64,000 nt of DNA from Streptomyces pseudovenezuelae (lineage in GTDB: Bacteria > Actinomycetota > Actinomycetes > Streptomycetales > Streptomycetaceae): assembly GCF_029892565.1 (NCBI RefSeq), contig NZ_JARXVH010000004.1, positions 310,001-374,000 on the forward strand. Reading direction: 5' to 3'. Below are positions 9,524 to 17,641 of the stretch, one piece after another; position 1 is the stretch's first letter; every line of letters starts with the position of its first letter. The notes below the pieces were generated by a model. The model was not told where the DNA came from and made no database searches. It saw only the letters and a program-made list of their open reading frames with translations. The translations under genes and the position numbers were made by a program.

Positions 9524-10582
9524 TCACTCGTCCGTCGTCGGCGGAATGCCCTTGTGCGGCAGGTTCACCGTGGCCTCCCACAGGCGCGTGAACTGCCGCA
9601 TGCGGTGCTCCACGTGCGAGGGGCGGGCGTTCAGCGTGGTCTTGGCGTTGACGTCCTTGGTGTCCTGGTCGATCTCGTAGGACAGCTCCCGGTCGAAGAC
9701 GATGAAGTCGCTCTTCGTGCCCAGCTGGGCCCAGGGCGGCAGTTCGGACAGGGCCACCACGCGGGCGTCGATCTCCAGGGCGCGCTGGTTGTTGCAGAGT
9801 TCCCTGAGCTCGTCATCGATCTCCTCCGGAACGTTGACGAGGAACAACCGGCGTATCTCCACCTCGCGTTGGACCGCGTCGCTCTGGGCCTCCAGATAGC
9901 GGGCGGCGGGCTCGCTGCCCCAGAAGTCGCGGTCCACCGAGGTGCTGGTGGCGTCGAGGCTGCGTTTGATGCAGTGGGTGAGGCCGATGAGCCAGTCCTG
10001 GTTCTCGCCCAGGCAGTCCGTGCTGCGGTTACTCAGGTTCTCCAGGAGGCCCGCGAGCCGTTCGATCTCCTCGCTGGCGAAGGTCTTCACGGTCTCGTTG
10101 TTCAGCTGGCCGCACTCCGTCGCGCTGCGGGCGAGCTTGACCACCCCGTCCGAGCGCAGCACCGAACGGTCCACGTTGCTGAAGAGTTCGGTCGCCTCGC
10201 TGATCCGGGCGAAGCGGTCGTCGACCAGTTCCGTCAGGGCGACGTGGTGACTGATCAGGTTGTCCTTCACGTCCCTGATCAACTGGGCCTGGCTGGTCTC
10301 GATCTGTTCAAGCCGGCGTTCGAAGTCGACCAGGTACTGCACGATCAGGGCCGCCCCGCCGATGACGATGGAGGCGGTCAGGTTCCACACATCGCCCTGG
10401 TCCTGGTCGAGCGCGTTGGTGACCAGGTAGGCGACGAGGAAGACCAGGGCGGTCACGAGGATCTTCACCAGGACCGGCGGGAAGCGTAATCCCCTCGGTT
10501 CCGGCCGGGTCGGCTGGATGGTCCGGTGCGGCGTGGCGACGGTCGTGGTCGTCGTGGTCGTGGTCACCGGTGCTCCATTCAT
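9524..10582 (-). CDS. Membrane protein of unknown function, last gene of the SCO2521-2525-like cluster
   Basis: 352 aa. A Thr-rich N-terminus is followed by two hydrophobic helices (about 36-58 and 66-86), then an extended, probably coiled-coil segment (FERRLEQIETSQAQLIRDVKDN). The C-terminal soluble domain begins near FWGSEPAARYLEAQ and contains RRLFLVNVPEE and SDFIVFDRELSYE. This domain pattern is seen in other Streptomyces proteins but I cannot name a function. The ATG at 10582 overlaps the preceding gene's stop (ATGA), so it is translationally coupled to the five-gene unit upstream. It probably anchors the cluster's activity at the membrane (inference). Confidence 0.78.
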   Translation of the reverse strand: MNGAPVTTTTTTTTVATPHRTIQPTRPEPRGLRFPPVLVKILVTALVFLVAYLVTNALDQDQGDVWNLTASIVIGGAALIVQYLVDFERRLEQIETSQAQLIRDVKDNLISHHVALTELVDDRFARISEATELFSNVDRSVLRSDGVVKLARSATECGQLNNETVKTFASEEIERLAGLLENLSNRSTDCLGENQDWLIGLTHCIKRSLDATSTSVDRDFWGSEPAARYLEAQSDAVQREVEIRRLFLVNVPEEIDDELRELCNNQRALEIDARVVALSELPPWAQLGTKSDFIVFDRELSYEIDQDTKDVNAKTTLNARPSHVEHRMRQFTRLWEATVNLPHKGIPPTTDE

Positions 10583-11553
10583 GTGGTCTCCCCCGTCGGG
10601 ACTCGGCGCGGTGCAAGGGTGTTCAGCAGGGCGAGCTGGTCCCGGATCCGCTGGGAGATGCTCTGCCACTGCCGGGTGAATCCGGGCTCCTGTTCCAGTA
10701 CGTCCCACAGCGTGCTCAGGGTGCGGTCCCCGCGGGCGCGGGGCATCCACAGGTGCATCAGGTGCTCGACGGCGGGGCGCAGTGCCGTCAGGGCGGTGGG
10801 CGCCTCGACCGATCCGAGCCGGCCGTCGAGCAGGCGGACCACGGTGGTCAGCAGCCAGTCGTGCAGGGCGAAGTCCTCGCACAGTCCGGCCACGGCCACC
10901 GGCCGGGTGCCGTCGGGCACGGACAGACGGATGGTGCGCAGGTCGCCCTCGCCGAGCGTGAAGCGCTGGATCGAGGGGCCAGGACCGGCCGGCGCGGACA
11001 GTGCGGCCCAACGCAGGCGCGTGCGGCGGGACTTCTTGAACGGCACCGCCTGGTCGAGCAGCGGGTGCCGCAGGAGCTGCGTGAGCAGCCCGTCGGCGAT
11101 CAGGCCGAGGTCCAGCTCGCCCGGCCGGCCGCCGCGCAGGATGCCGTCGGCGGCCTCTTGCTCGGGCAGTCGTCCGAGCGGTTCCACCCACCCGGGCCGC
11201 ATCAGGTAGTGGCCCCACGCACGACGCCGGTCGGGGCCGTCGGCCGGCGCCCTGAAGTAGGCGGTGGTCTGCAGGACGCGGCCCTCGGTGAGCGTGGCGC
11301 GGACCGCCACCGTGCCGACCACGCGCACCTTCGCCCCGTTGGCGGTGGGCAGGGCGCAGTCCACGCCCGTGAGCGTCTCCGGTGAGAGCGCGTAGAGATT
11401 GGGCCGCTCGGAGACGAGGACGCGTTCGTCGGTCCGCAGGCTCAGCAGCGCCGCGGCCGACTCGGCGTCGAGGGGCTGCTGGGACGGCAGGATGCAGGTG
11501 AGCACCTCGCCGCAGCTCAGGACCGCGCTCGCCGTGCCGGGCGGGGCCGTCAT
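10579..11553 (-). CDS. SCO2521 family protein, function unknown
   Basis: 324 aa soluble protein, start ATG at 11553 one base after the previous stop. It resembles the actinobacterial family named after SCO2521 (recognised from context and general look, not by a search). The N-terminal half is beta-rich (GEVLTCILPSQQPLD, KVRVVGTVAVRATLTEGRVLQTTAYFRAP). The middle contains PFKKSRRTRLRWAAL and the C-terminal half is helical. There are no catalytic motifs that I can identify. It is found between the SCO2522-like and membrane-protein genes in the same tightly packed unit. Confidence 0.75.
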   Translation of the reverse strand: MTAPPGTASAVLSCGEVLTCILPSQQPLDAESAAALLSLRTDERVLVSERPNLYALSPETLTGVDCALPTANGAKVRVVGTVAVRATLTEGRVLQTTAYFRAPADGPDRRRAWGHYLMRPGWVEPLGRLPEQEAADGILRGGRPGELDLGLIADGLLTQLLRHPLLDQAVPFKKSRRTRLRWAALSAPAGPGPSIQRFTLGEGDLRTIRLSVPDGTRPVAVAGLCEDFALHDWLLTTVVRLLDGRLGSVEAPTALTALRPAVEHLMHLWMPRARGDRTLSTLWDVLEQEPGFTRQWQSISQRIRDQLALLNTLAPRRVPTGETT

Positions 11554-11554
11554 C

Positions 11555-12535
11555 TCACGGCCCCGCGTAGAACACGTACGAGACGCGCTCGGCGACGGAG
11601 TCGGGGATCGACAGGCCCTCGCGGGTGGCCCGTTCGGTGACCTGGCGTTGTGCTCCGGCGTCCACGTCGGTCTGGTCGAGGACGACCCGCACCGCGTGTT
11701 CGACGGGCAGGAACCGTGAGGGCAGTACGGACCAGGTGCGGTAGGCGCTGAACGGGGCCGCGGTCGGGTTGAGCCGGAGCAGGGGCGGTAACTCGTCCCA
11801 GGCGCCGGGGAATTGAGCCGGGCGCCCGTCCTCTCCGGTCAAGTCCCGTGCGGTCAGGACGGGTTCGCCCTCGTTGCGGAGCAGGCCGAGGCGGGCCAGC
11901 TGCCAGACCGCGGCGAGGAAGGCGCAGGACCAGATGTGGTTGCCGTCCCGGTCCCTGTCCCACAGTTCGACGTCGACGAAGACGGAGTGGCGGCGGGCGG
12001 CGGTCTCGCTGGGCGGCTGCCAGGGGGCGGCTCTGCGCATGGCCTGGGCGGGGCGTGCGGCGGGGGTGCGCTGTCCGTTGGCGAGCCAGCCGGACCGGCT
12101 GACCGGGGGCCGGGCGCCGTAGCTGCCCGGGGGCGGTGACTCGACCAGGCGGCCCGCGACGGCCTGGGCGATCGGGACCTTGTCGGCGACGGCGCAGGCG
12201 GACTCGCGGGCCAGGTAGTCGATGACGAGCCCGGCCCGTTCGGCCTCGGCGAGGATCATCGGCAGCAGATCGGCCGGGGTGGAGAAGCGGCTGAAGTAGT
12301 CGTCTATCAGGAAGCACGTGCTGATCCGCGGGGTGCGGCCCGCGGCCCGGGCGGCGGTGTCGGCGCGTGCCGCGTCCGCCCAGGGCCGTACCCGCTCGAA
12401 GTGCTCGCGCAGCCGAGCGGGCCCTCCTTCCAGGTCCTCCAGGTACAAGTGCCCGAGTTCCAGGGAGAGATGGGCCAGCGGCACCGACTGGGTGCGGGGT
12501 TCGGCCGCGGTCTCCCGGAAGACGCCCTCCGTCAC
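11555..12535 (-). CDS. SCO2522 family protein, function unknown
   Basis: 326 aa from the GTG at 12535, which overlaps the ATPase stop as GTGA. The N-terminal region includes LAHLSLELGHLYLEDL and a conserved-looking RISTCFLIDDYFSRFSTPADL followed by VIDYLARESAC. The C-terminal part has HSVFVDVELWDRD...GNHIWSCAFLAAVWQLARLG. The repeated acidic/Tyr pattern (IDDYF, VDVELWD) could form a metal or nucleotide site, but I cannot assign one. It is always a neighbour of SCO2521/2523/2524-type genes as far as I recall; here it is the fourth gene of the unit. Confidence 0.75.
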   Translation of the reverse strand: MTEGVFRETAAEPRTQSVPLAHLSLELGHLYLEDLEGGPARLREHFERVRPWADAARADTAARAAGRTPRISTCFLIDDYFSRFSTPADLLPMILAEAERAGLVIDYLARESACAVADKVPIAQAVAGRLVESPPPGSYGARPPVSRSGWLANGQRTPAARPAQAMRRAAPWQPPSETAARRHSVFVDVELWDRDRDGNHIWSCAFLAAVWQLARLGLLRNEGEPVLTARDLTGEDGRPAQFPGAWDELPPLLRLNPTAAPFSAYRTWSVLPSRFLPVEHAVRVVLDQTDVDAGAQRQVTERATREGLSIPDSVAERVSYVFYAGP

Positions 12536-13455
12536 GGCTGCCCCCAGTACGTGTCGTCGGTCAGGCGGCGGGCGATCTCCTCCAGCACCTCCAGGGTGTC
12601 CGCGGTGGCGATCTGGGTGGAGACGACCTCTTCCTCGGTGATCAGTTGCTCGCGCAGCAGGAGTATGGGCTCCAGCGGTACGGTCCCGAGCACCACGCTG
12701 TCGCCGATACCGAGGTCGGCGGCCAGCCGCCGCAGCTTCTCGTCGTACATCTGCATCCACGCGGACTGGGCCGGCGGTACGTGGGACCACAGCGCCGAGT
12801 CCGGGTCGGGTACGGCGGCTCGCACGAAGCGGATGGCGCCCTGGAGCGCGTCCTTGTCGTGGCCGCGTTCCGCGCCGCCCTCCAGGATGCCGCGCTCGGC
12901 GAAGACCAGGCCGGCCGCGGCGATCACGTGCTGCCGGGTCCAGCGGTGGAACACGGCCCAGCGGGCGGGCAGTTCGCGCAACTCGCGCTGTGCTGTTGCC
13001 TCCAGGACCATGTCCATGGCGTAGCTGCGGCCGGCGCTGAGGTCCACGATGATCACGTCGAACTCGGTGTGCAGGCGCAGCAGCAGGTCCACGCAGCGGC
13101 GCAGGGCGTCCTCGTCGGTGGCGAACTCGCCGCCGCCGGCGTCGCCGGGCAGCAGGACGAGCCGCCCCGAGCCGTTGGGCCTGCGGCGCAGGACGGGGTG
13201 CTCGGTGCGGCGCCAGATGTCGATCCGGACCGGCTCGGCGGCCCGGCCCTCCAGATACGAGTGCAGCCCGCCGTCGCGGGCGCCGCGCAGGACGTCGGGT
13301 ACGTCGAAGACGGCGGCGGCGGTGGGCGAGCCGAAGTCGAAGTCGACGTAGGCCACGTCGTCCCCGGCGAGGGCGCGGTGGTAGGCGAGGTTGGCGCTGG
13401 TGACGGAGCGGCCGGTGCCTCCCTTGTCGGAGGCGGCGAGGACGAGCACGGTCAC
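12532..13455 (-). CDS. SCO2523 family MinD/ParA-like ATPase with variant P-loop
   Basis: 307 aa SIMIBI-class ATPase-like protein. The deviant Walker A reads KGGTGRS: the first Lys, characteristic of MinD/ParA, is kept, but the usual P-loop Lys is Arg. A switch-like VAYVDFDFGSPTAAA follows, then Walker B-like FDVIIVDLSAGRSYAMD. The C-terminal half is longer than in ParA. Start GTG at 13455 overlaps the preceding stop (GTGA). The start is favoured because VLVLAASDKGG begins within five residues, as expected for this fold. It probably acts as a nucleotide-dependent switch for the cluster; whether it hydrolyses ATP with Arg in place of Lys is open. Confidence 0.82.
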   Translation of the reverse strand: MTVLVLAASDKGGTGRSVTSANLAYHRALAGDDVAYVDFDFGSPTAAAVFDVPDVLRGARDGGLHSYLEGRAAEPVRIDIWRRTEHPVLRRRPNGSGRLVLLPGDAGGGEFATDEDALRRCVDLLLRLHTEFDVIIVDLSAGRSYAMDMVLEATAQRELRELPARWAVFHRWTRQHVIAAAGLVFAERGILEGGAERGHDKDALQGAIRFVRAAVPDPDSALWSHVPPAQSAWMQMYDEKLRRLAADLGIGDSVVLGTVPLEPILLLREQLITEEEVVSTQIATADTLEVLEEIARRLTDDTYWGQP

Positions 13456-15326
13456 CCCTCTCCCGCTGCCGCGCCGCGGGCCCGTGCGAGGGTGTCGAGT
13501 TCGCCGAGCACGTCCAGCGCGATGGCGCTCGCGGTGCCGGGCTGGGTGCCGACGAGTTCGCCCGCGCGGCGCAGCCTCAGTTCGATGGTCCGCAGCGACT
13601 TCGCCCAGTCGCTCTCGGTGAGCCCGGAGGAGCCGACCGCGGACTGCATCTCCTCCTTGCCGAAGCGGTGGTTGGCCTCGCTGAGCAAGTCGGTTGCCAG
13701 GAGCGCGAGTTGGGGGCTGCGGATCGGTTCGCGCGTGTAGAAGTTGTACGCGACGACCATGCACTCGGTGAGGCGTTCGGTGATGCTCCAGGACAGCGGG
13801 CCCTCGCGTTTGGGCGCGGTCGGGTAGACGGCGTTCACGTCGTCCCAGAGGTCGACGCCCTCGCCGTCCTCGATGCGCCGCTGCCACAGGTGGTCGAAGG
13901 TCTCGTCGGCGAGCCGCAACAGCCGGTCCTGGGTGACGGTGTTGCGGGAGAGTCCGGCCAACTGGACGGTCCGCTTGAGGAGTTGCGCGGAGAAGTCGGT
14001 GACCGTCCACTGCAGGGGCGGCCCGAGCTGCTCGCTGCCCTGCAGGGGCAGGGTGACACCGGGGCTGTGCAGCCGCAGGGACTGGTCGTCGCGGGTCAAC
14101 GGGCTGGTGATGCGGCCGCGTTCGGCGAGGCGTTGCATGACGTCGACGGTGCGGGCGAGGTCCTCGTCGCCCGCGCGGCGGCGCACCAGGTCGTGGACGA
14201 CGATCGCGGCGACGGAGAGCGAGAAGTACTCGGATTCGAGCCGCTGGCCGGTGACCCGCCAGGGGATGTCCTCCAACGGCCAGCGCTCGTCGCTGAACCG
14301 GGCGATCTCCGACCAGTACTGCTGGGTCACCGTCCAGCGCAGGCGCAGCGCCTCGGCGAGCGTCTGCTGCTCCTCGTTGAGCAGACCGAGGGTGAGGGTG
14401 CGGTCCGAGGAGAGGTCCTGGATGCCGTCGAGGGCGACGACGGTGAAGTAGAGGTAGGGCACGGGGTCGGCGACGCCGTCGGCCTGTGCCACGACCGGGC
14501 CGCCGGTGTCGGTCCCGCCGCTCAGGGGGACTTGCGGCGCACCCTTCACCACGCCCCACGCCCAGCCGCACTCGAAGAGCATGCTCTCGTTCTTGAGAGC
14601 GTCCTCGGTGTCGGTGATGCCCAGCGTGATGCGGTTGGCGATGGTGGCGCGCAGGGGCTTGAAGCGCTCCCGGAACTGCTGGAGGACGGCCCGCTCGGTC
14701 AGCCGCGGCTGACCGAGGTTGCGGCACAGCCGGCGGCCCTGGGTGGTGTCGGCGTCGAAGACGTTGACGGTGAAGGAGCGCAGCAGGCCGACCATGGCGG
14801 CGGTGAGCCGCTCGCTGGTGGCCTGTCTGAGCGCGACGACCTCGGCCCGCAGGTCGGAACGGAGCGTGGTGCGGGCGAACTTGTCGAGGAAGCCGAGAGT
14901 GGCCAGGCAGAGGGTCACGGACATGCTGAAGGAGTCCACGACACCGAGTTCCCGCTGCTCCGGGGTGACCTCCTGCAGCGGGTCCTGGGCGGAGAAGTAG
15001 TAGTCGCCGGCGAAGGTGGGGCTGCCGTCGGCCGCGGAGTGCCGGCTCATGAACTCGCTGAGCGCCGCGACCAGGGCGGCCGGGATCTCCATCCGCCCAC
15101 CGGCCGGGCGGAGGTCGCGCAGAACGTCCTTCTGGGTGGTGTCGGGCTCGTCCAGCCGGAATTCGGGGATCTCCGTGGCGGGATACATCAGGCACAGCAG
15201 CCGCTCGGCGTCGGCGACGCTGCTGAGCCGTCCCCAGTCACCCCAGTCCCACCTGCCGTCGGCGAAGGAATGGCGGGCAATCGCTTGCCAGATCTGAAGC
15301 AGATGTACACGCGGCTTGATCTGCAT
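13452..15326 (-). CDS. SCO2524 family protein, function unknown
   Basis: Large soluble protein of about 624 aa beginning MQIKPRVHLLQIWQAIARHS, with the family-typical block DAERLLCLMYPATEIPEFRLDEPDTTQ at about 40-65. The rest is mostly helical without recognised catalytic motifs. ATG at 15326 is preferred over in-frame ATGs at 15332 and 15341 because GAGGGGA lies six bases upstream. It is the second gene of the unit and the largest component, so it may be the scaffold or the client of the P-loop protein (inference). Its stop overlaps the ATPase start by 4 bp. Confidence 0.78.
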   Translation of the reverse strand: MQIKPRVHLLQIWQAIARHSFADGRWDWGDWGRLSSVADAERLLCLMYPATEIPEFRLDEPDTTQKDVLRDLRPAGGRMEIPAALVAALSEFMSRHSAADGSPTFAGDYYFSAQDPLQEVTPEQRELGVVDSFSMSVTLCLATLGFLDKFARTTLRSDLRAEVVALRQATSERLTAAMVGLLRSFTVNVFDADTTQGRRLCRNLGQPRLTERAVLQQFRERFKPLRATIANRITLGITDTEDALKNESMLFECGWAWGVVKGAPQVPLSGGTDTGGPVVAQADGVADPVPYLYFTVVALDGIQDLSSDRTLTLGLLNEEQQTLAEALRLRWTVTQQYWSEIARFSDERWPLEDIPWRVTGQRLESEYFSLSVAAIVVHDLVRRRAGDEDLARTVDVMQRLAERGRITSPLTRDDQSLRLHSPGVTLPLQGSEQLGPPLQWTVTDFSAQLLKRTVQLAGLSRNTVTQDRLLRLADETFDHLWQRRIEDGEGVDLWDDVNAVYPTAPKREGPLSWSITERLTECMVVAYNFYTREPIRSPQLALLATDLLSEANHRFGKEEMQSAVGSSGLTESDWAKSLRTIELRLRRAGELVGTQPGTASAIALDVLGELDTLARARGAAAGEG

Positions 15327-15388
15327 CCCCATTCCCCTCACACAGGTCGTGCCGTCCGCCGCCCGATCGGAATCCGGGAATCCGGAAT

Positions 15389-16192
15389 TCAGGAATTCCG
15401 GTCCCGCCGCCCGCAGGCCAGAATGATTCCCGTGTGCCCCGGACGCACCAAATGACTCGATTCACCCAGGCGGCGCGTCTCGATTTTCTCCACGAACCCC
15501 TGGAAGCTTTCCCTCACCTGCGTCTCGTCCACATCGCACGCCGGGTAGTGCCGATCGCCTACGTCATACCCCCTCGACCCCTCCATGAACGCGGCGGCGA
15601 AAGGCGCTCCGGGCTCCAGAGCCTCCATGAAGCAGGCGACTCCACGCCGGAACTCCGCGTGGGAGGTGGAGATGGATTCGGCCACGAAGAACATCGTTCC
15701 GATCTGCCAACGGCGTGGATCACGACTCCGACCGAAAAGTTTTCGTCGTTCCATGGCGAACAAATTGCCTTGCTCGACCTGGACCCTGGCGCGAAACCGT
15801 TCTCTCCGGTCGGCGTCGATCACGGCGTACTCAGGATCCTGGCACAGTACTTCCCAGAAGCTGTCCCAGCTCACGTCGTAGTGCGGCTTCTGGCCACGCA
15901 GATAGCGGACGTTCTTCCGCGCTCTCTCCAGGAGGGTGATCTCCGTGCACCACGGGAGCATGGACAGCGCCGGATAGAGATTGGCTCCTGCACCGATGTC
16001 AATACCGCGAATCAGCCGATCGGGATGTTCACGGAAGTGGTTACTGAAGTGCTCCCGCACAAAAGTGAGGATCTCCGCGTCCGCGTCCAGAAGATCGCGG
16101 TAGTTCTGATCGACATATGCGCGGGGATCGAAGTCGTCCCACGGCGCGTCGTCATTGAGCACGTCGGAGTCCGTCTGAACTCTGGAGGTCAT
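15389..16192 (-). CDS. SCO2525 family SAM-dependent methyltransferase
   Basis: 267 aa class I methyltransferase, first gene of the six-gene unit. Motif I is RGIDIGAGANLYPALS (about 62-77), motif II region ITLLERARKNVRYLR, and a later FFVAESIS...EFRRGVACFMEALEPGAPFAAAFME segment resembles the NNMT/PNMT/TEMT group of small-molecule methyltransferases. Start ATG at 16192. The gene uses many more A/T-ending codons than its neighbours and is preceded by a low-GC leader, which suggests a different history from the rest of the unit. A 62 bp gap separates it from the next gene. The substrate is unknown. Confidence 0.82.
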   Translation of the reverse strand: MTSRVQTDSDVLNDDAPWDDFDPRAYVDQNYRDLLDADAEILTFVREHFSNHFREHPDRLIRGIDIGAGANLYPALSMLPWCTEITLLERARKNVRYLRGQKPHYDVSWDSFWEVLCQDPEYAVIDADRRERFRARVQVEQGNLFAMERRKLFGRSRDPRRWQIGTMFFVAESISTSHAEFRRGVACFMEALEPGAPFAAAFMEGSRGYDVGDRHYPACDVDETQVRESFQGFVEKIETRRLGESSHLVRPGHTGIILACGRRDRNS

Positions 16193-16458
16193 GCTCGATA
16201 GTACCCCCGCATACTACATCGCCGAACACAACTCCGGGCAGCTTCACGGAGGTTACGCCAAATTGACGAGAGACTACAAGAAGTCGGAAGTGGTCAGATC
16301 GACAAAGATATTTGGTCCTGAACAGCACTTGAGTGATCGGGAGATTCGCGGCCATCCTGATCGAAACCCTGTCGGCCCCGCCGAGAACACGGCGTGCCGC
16401 GGAGTCGGAATTCACCCGTAAGTGGTCAACCTGCCGGGGATCTTCATCAGGGGGTGGC
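16193..16458. other. Low-GC divergent intergenic region
   Basis: 266 bp between the methyltransferase start and the GNAT start, clearly richer in A/T than the surroundings. It presumably carries the promoter of the six-gene unit. I could not find a -35/-10 pair with both good hexamers and normal spacing on the minus strand. A 76-codon plus-strand ORF in it has no coding character. Confidence 0.5.
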
Positions 16459-16938
16459 ATGACTGCTCTGCCCGCACGCCGATCGGTACGGCAGTTGCGT
16501 CTGCGCGGAGTCGGCGAGGCGGACCTCGACGCGCTGGCCCATCTCGACCGGGAGGCCTTCCCCGACGAGCCGTACCCCTACTTCGTGCTGCGCCAGCTGT
16601 ACGACGTGTACCCGAGGCACCTGCTGGTCCTCGACGACGGCACCGCGCTGAAGGGGTACGTCCTCGTGGGCACGCCGCCGGACGCCACCCGGAGCTGGAT
16701 CCTGGGGCTCGGCATCACCCGGGACGAGCGCGGGCGCGGGCACGGCCGCCGGCTGATGCTGGAGGTGCTGCGCCGGCTGCGGGCCGACCGGGTGCGCGAG
16801 GTGTGCCTCACCGTGGACCCCGCCAACCTCCCGGCGATCGACCTCTACGCGTCACTGGGCTTCACCGCCGAACCGGACGTCCGCGCGGACTACTTCGGCC
16901 CCGGCGCGGACCGCCTGATCATGCGCCTCACCCTGTGA
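16459..16938 (+). CDS. GNAT family N-acetyltransferase
   Basis: 159 aa acetyl-CoA dependent acyltransferase. The acetyl-CoA binding motif A is visible as LGLGITRDERGRGHGRRLMLEVLRRL, with Q/RxxGxG/A as RGRGHG. Motif B is NLPAIDLYASLGF. ATG at 16459 follows AGGGGG with normal spacing; the open frame upstream is not coding in style. Overall it looks RimI-like, but the acceptor is unknown. It converges on and overlaps the phosphatase gene by 11 bp. Confidence 0.85.
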   Translation: MTALPARRSVRQLRLRGVGEADLDALAHLDREAFPDEPYPYFVLRQLYDVYPRHLLVLDDGTALKGYVLVGTPPDATRSWILGLGITRDERGRGHGRRLMLEVLRRLRADRVREVCLTVDPANLPAIDLYASLGFTAEPDVRADYFGPGADRLIMRLTL

Positions 16939-17374
16939 CCGGCCCGGCGAACCCCCGCACGTATCCCTTCTGCCAAGGCGTCTCCACCGCCCGCCGGTCG
17001 TAACGCGCCCGCACATAAGCGACCGCCTCCCCCGCCGGTACGCCGTCCAGCACCGCCAGACAGGCCAGCGCCGTCCCCGTACGCCCCCGCCCACCACCGC
17101 AAGCGACCTCGACCCGCTCGTCCACCGCCCGCTCCCAGACCTCGATCAGGGCCTCGCGCGCGCCCGGACGGTCGACGGGAAGCCGAAAGTCGGGCCAGCG
17201 CAGCCAACGGGACTCCCAAGGGACGGGCGGGGGTTGACGTCCGAGCAGATAGAGGGCGTACGAGGGTGTCGGCGCCGTCGGATCCAAGGGGTGCCGCAGA
17301 CCTCGGCCCCGGACCAGCCGCCCTGACGGCAGCCGAAGCACCCCCGCATCGCGCTCGTCCCACAACTCGCCCAC
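16928..17374 (-). CDS. Protein-tyrosine/dual-specificity phosphatase-like protein
   Basis: 148 aa. The active-site loop ACGGGRGRTGTALA fits the Cys-based phosphatase signature CX5R followed by T, with a Gly-rich loop. The usual His before the Cys is Ala. A general-acid Asp is plausible in the WPDFRLPVDRPGA region. GTG start at 17374. Streptomyces homologs are simply called protein phosphatase. The substrate may be a phosphoprotein or a small phosphorylated molecule. Confidence 0.75.
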   Translation of the reverse strand: MGELWDERDAGVLRLPSGRLVRGRGLRHPLDPTAPTPSYALYLLGRQPPPVPWESRWLRWPDFRLPVDRPGAREALIEVWERAVDERVEVACGGGRGRTGTALACLAVLDGVPAGEAVAYVRARYDRRAVETPWQKGYVRGFAGPVTG

Positions 17375-17420
17375 GCCGACCCCCTCAGTACTCGTCCCAC
17401 CGCTCGCCCACGCGAGCCCG

Positions 17421-17628
17421 TCACCGCTCCGCCGCCTCCCGCTGGACCGCCTCCAGCAGGGCCCGGGCCGCCCATCGCATCACGTCCTCGGACTCTTCGG
17501 GGTCGACTCCGCAGACGTCGCGGGTGGAGACCAGTGCCTCGACGCCGTAGACCATCGTGACGGCCACGGTCAGGCGGCGGTGGAGGTCGGGCGGCAGGGT
17601 GTCGGCGGGGTTCCGGGGCGGTGCGGGT
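17421..17628 (-). pseudogene. 3' remnant of a TetR-like regulator gene (tentative)
   Basis: A minus-strand frame of about 69 codons reads LTVAVTMVYGVEALVSTRDV...MRWAARALLEAV and ends in a TGA at 17421. It has no start codon, and a stop lies just upstream of the break near 17630. The pattern resembles the C-terminal helices of a TetR-family regulator; family assignment is tentative. It abuts the tail of another broken gene on the opposite strand, pointing to a deletion scar. Confidence 0.5.
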
Positions 17629-17641
17629 CAGGTCGAGGCGC

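Noticed and set aside
12532..15195. An 887-codon frame running from the SCO2524-like gene into the P-loop gene
   Set aside because: Only the part from 13455 onward (the ATPase) has coding character; upstream the frame is out of phase with the real 624 aa gene and is Arg/Pro/His rich.
16191..16421. Small plus-strand ORF upstream of the GNAT gene
   Set aside because: Lies in an A/T-rich promoter region, overlaps the methyltransferase start, lacks a ribosome binding site and does not have Streptomyces codon bias.
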